Below are positions 5,958-7,047 of a stretch of DNA of 7,047 nt, piece by piece. A program made the translations under genes and the position numbers. Position 1 is the first letter of the stretch. Each line of letters begins with the position of its first letter. The DNA is from an uncultured Selenomonadales bacterium (GTDB taxonomy: Bacteria > Bacillota > Negativicutes > Selenomonadales > Selenomonadaceae): contig CAMZDU010000051.1 in assembly GCA_947305445.1 (NCBI GenBank), positions 1-7,047 on the forward strand, in the 5' to 3' direction. The notes below the pieces were generated by a model that saw only the letters and a list, made by a program, of their open reading frames with translations, searched no databases and was not told the origin of the DNA.

Positions 5958-6006
5958 GGCGGCGCGAGATTCAACTGCGAGTCTCGGCCGCCAAAATTTT
6001 TTTTTG
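5958..6006 (+). terminator. Intrinsic terminator of the MscS-type operon
   Basis: GGCGGC (5958-5963) pairs with GCCGCC (5987-5992). After one bulged G (5964), CGAGA (5965-5969) pairs with TCTCG (5982-5986). Two further pairs plus a G-T wobble close a 6 nt loop, AACTGC (5973-5978). A run of ten T (5997-6006) follows after four A. This is a strong intrinsic terminator for transcripts arriving from the upstream operon. It begins one base after the -10 box of the next promoter. Confidence 0.8.
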
Positions 6007-6023
6007 ATAGCGAGGAATTCTTA

Positions 6024-7047
6024 TGAACAGTCCATTGCCGTTTGATACGTCGAAGTACGACGAACTGCCAATCAATATAATTATCTGCAAACCCGTTTTG
6101 AATGCGGACGGTTCTCCGTACGATTATCGTATTGTCTTCGGTAATGAGCCGTTCGCTCAACTGTGGAGTAGCTTGGACAAAACGGATGACTTTGTCGGCG
6201 AACTTGTCGGCGAAAATTTTTCGGGCGATAAATTTTTATCGACGCCGCTGAAAAATTTGCCGCAACCTTTTGTCGGATTCATACTCACCGACGTGACCGA
6301 ACACGACAAAAAATTTGCGCGAACCAATTTTTTGCGGACGATACGTCAAGTGGAGAATGCGTCGCTTCTTTTGCGTGACAGGAACGACGGCCGCTTTGAA
6401 GTCGTCTTCGTGTCGAAGGCATTTGCCAAGCTCGTCGAGTGCTCCGTTGACGACGCGCTGAATTTTTTTAAAGAGAGCGGCGTTATCGCCTTCACGCACC
6501 CCGACGACCGACTTGCCGTCAAACGCATGCTTCGTCGCCGCGTCTCCGAAGACGGCACCAAAGATTTGACCGTGCGGCAAATGACTTCTCACGGCGAAAT
6601 TGTCTGGTGCAACGTGACGTACACATTTATTGACGACTTCGGCGAAAATTATATTTACTGTACGTTCTTCGACGTGACGTCGGTTAAAGTCTACGCTCAA
6701 CGACTGCAGACGACTTACATGACAATCGGCGACAATTTTTATCGCGCCAATGAGCGGACGCTTTCCATGCTCCGTGCAAACCTCACGCGCAACAAAGTTG
6801 AGGATATTCAAGGCCGCGACATGTTTGGCACCGACTCTGTTATTCGTCCGTATTCGGAGCTGATTCATCTGCGTGCGGCGAATTATCCCATTGAAGAAGA
6901 GCGCGAAAAATTTCTTGCCATGTTCGACGCGGACAACATCAAAGTTCATTTTAAACGCGGCGAAACTCAGCTGTCAATGTATCTGTTCTCCCGCCGCAAA
7001 GACGGCCACTATTGTTACGTGAACTATCGTGCGGTTTTTACGCGCCA
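6024..7047 (+). CDS. PAS-domain signalling protein, N-terminal part (runs off the window)
   Basis: An open frame from ATG 6024 continues without a stop to the right edge, giving 341 complete codons. GAGGA at 6013-6017 lies 6 nt upstream, and an in-frame TAG at 6009 rules out an earlier start. There is no signal peptide or membrane helix, so this is a soluble sensor. Residues about 16-95 form a short first PAS-like unit (LPINIIICKP, DYRIVFGNEPF, PFVGFILTDVTEHD). Residues about 103-228 form a clear PAS fold: FEVVFVSKAFAKLVEC, FTHPDDR at 157-163, DLTVRQMTSHGEIVWC, and YCTFFDVTSVKVYAQRL leading into a helix. Residues from about 230 contain a third sensor-like region (LSMLRANLTRNKVEDIQGRD, SMYLFSRRKDGHYCYVNY). 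In Negativicutes this architecture commonly precedes GGDEF/EAL or histidine kinase modules, but the output domain is outside the window, so the class is unknown. Confidence 0.85.
6192..6241 (+). repeat. 12-bp tandem repeat and adjacent palindrome in the first PAS unit
   Basis: TTGTCGGCGAA occurs at 6192-6202 and again at 6204-6214, a 12-bp period that is in frame and gives VGEL-VGEN in the protein. Just downstream CGATAAA (6226-6232) and TTTATCG (6235-6241) form a 7-bp palindrome with a 2 nt centre. The region coincides with the part of the first PAS unit that seems too short. Confidence 0.6.

Noticed and set aside
6236..6949. 237-codon minus-strand open frame
   Set aside because: It is antisense to the PAS-domain gene, whose frame, promoter and ribosome binding site are far better supported.

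Overview
The window looks like chromosomal DNA from an anaerobic, low-to-mid GC Firmicute, most likely a Negativicute of the Selenomonas type. This is inferred from gene content: a DUF4127 exported protein, an ATP-type PfkA, an AtpZ/AtpI-like small membrane protein, a small protein carrying an anaerobic ribonucleotide reductase-type C-terminal motif, and a multi-PAS signalling protein. Firmicute-style ribosome binding sites and sigma-70 promoters with 16-17 nt spacers fit. No rRNA, tRNA, CRISPR array or insertion sequence is visible.

Layout. At the left, a DUF4127 gene (35-1645, minus) diverges from pfkA across a 333 nt gap that holds one good promoter for each direction. pfkA (1979-2941) is followed after 3 nt by a two-helix membrane protein gene (2945-3151). 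After a 92 nt gap comes a plsC-type acyltransferase (3244-3843). This block converges on a broken GNAT acetyltransferase gene (3901-4429, minus). From the next divergent gap an MscS-type channel (4509-5612) and a 95-residue NrdD-tail-like protein (5619-5906) form a two-gene unit. It ends at an intrinsic terminator whose 5' arm sits on the start region of the next promoter. That promoter drives a PAS-domain protein (6024 onward) that runs off the right edge; this gene has no stop inside the window.

How the genes relate. They are mostly housekeeping: glycolysis (pfkA), phospholipid synthesis (plsC), osmotic protection (MscS-type channel), sensing (PAS protein) and an exported protein of unknown role. 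There is no evident single pathway.

The two points most worth a second look are these. (1) The GNAT gene carries a 38-bp insertion flanked by an 8-bp direct repeat. The inserted stretch encodes what looks like the first beta-strand missing from the gene's own N-terminus, as if a segment had been relocated inside the gene. (2) The 95-residue protein carries an R-x-T-G-Y-L glycyl-radical-like loop like that of class III ribonucleotide reductase, but no catalytic barrel and no zinc-binding cysteine pairs. It could be a stand-alone helper comparable in concept to GrcA/YfiD.
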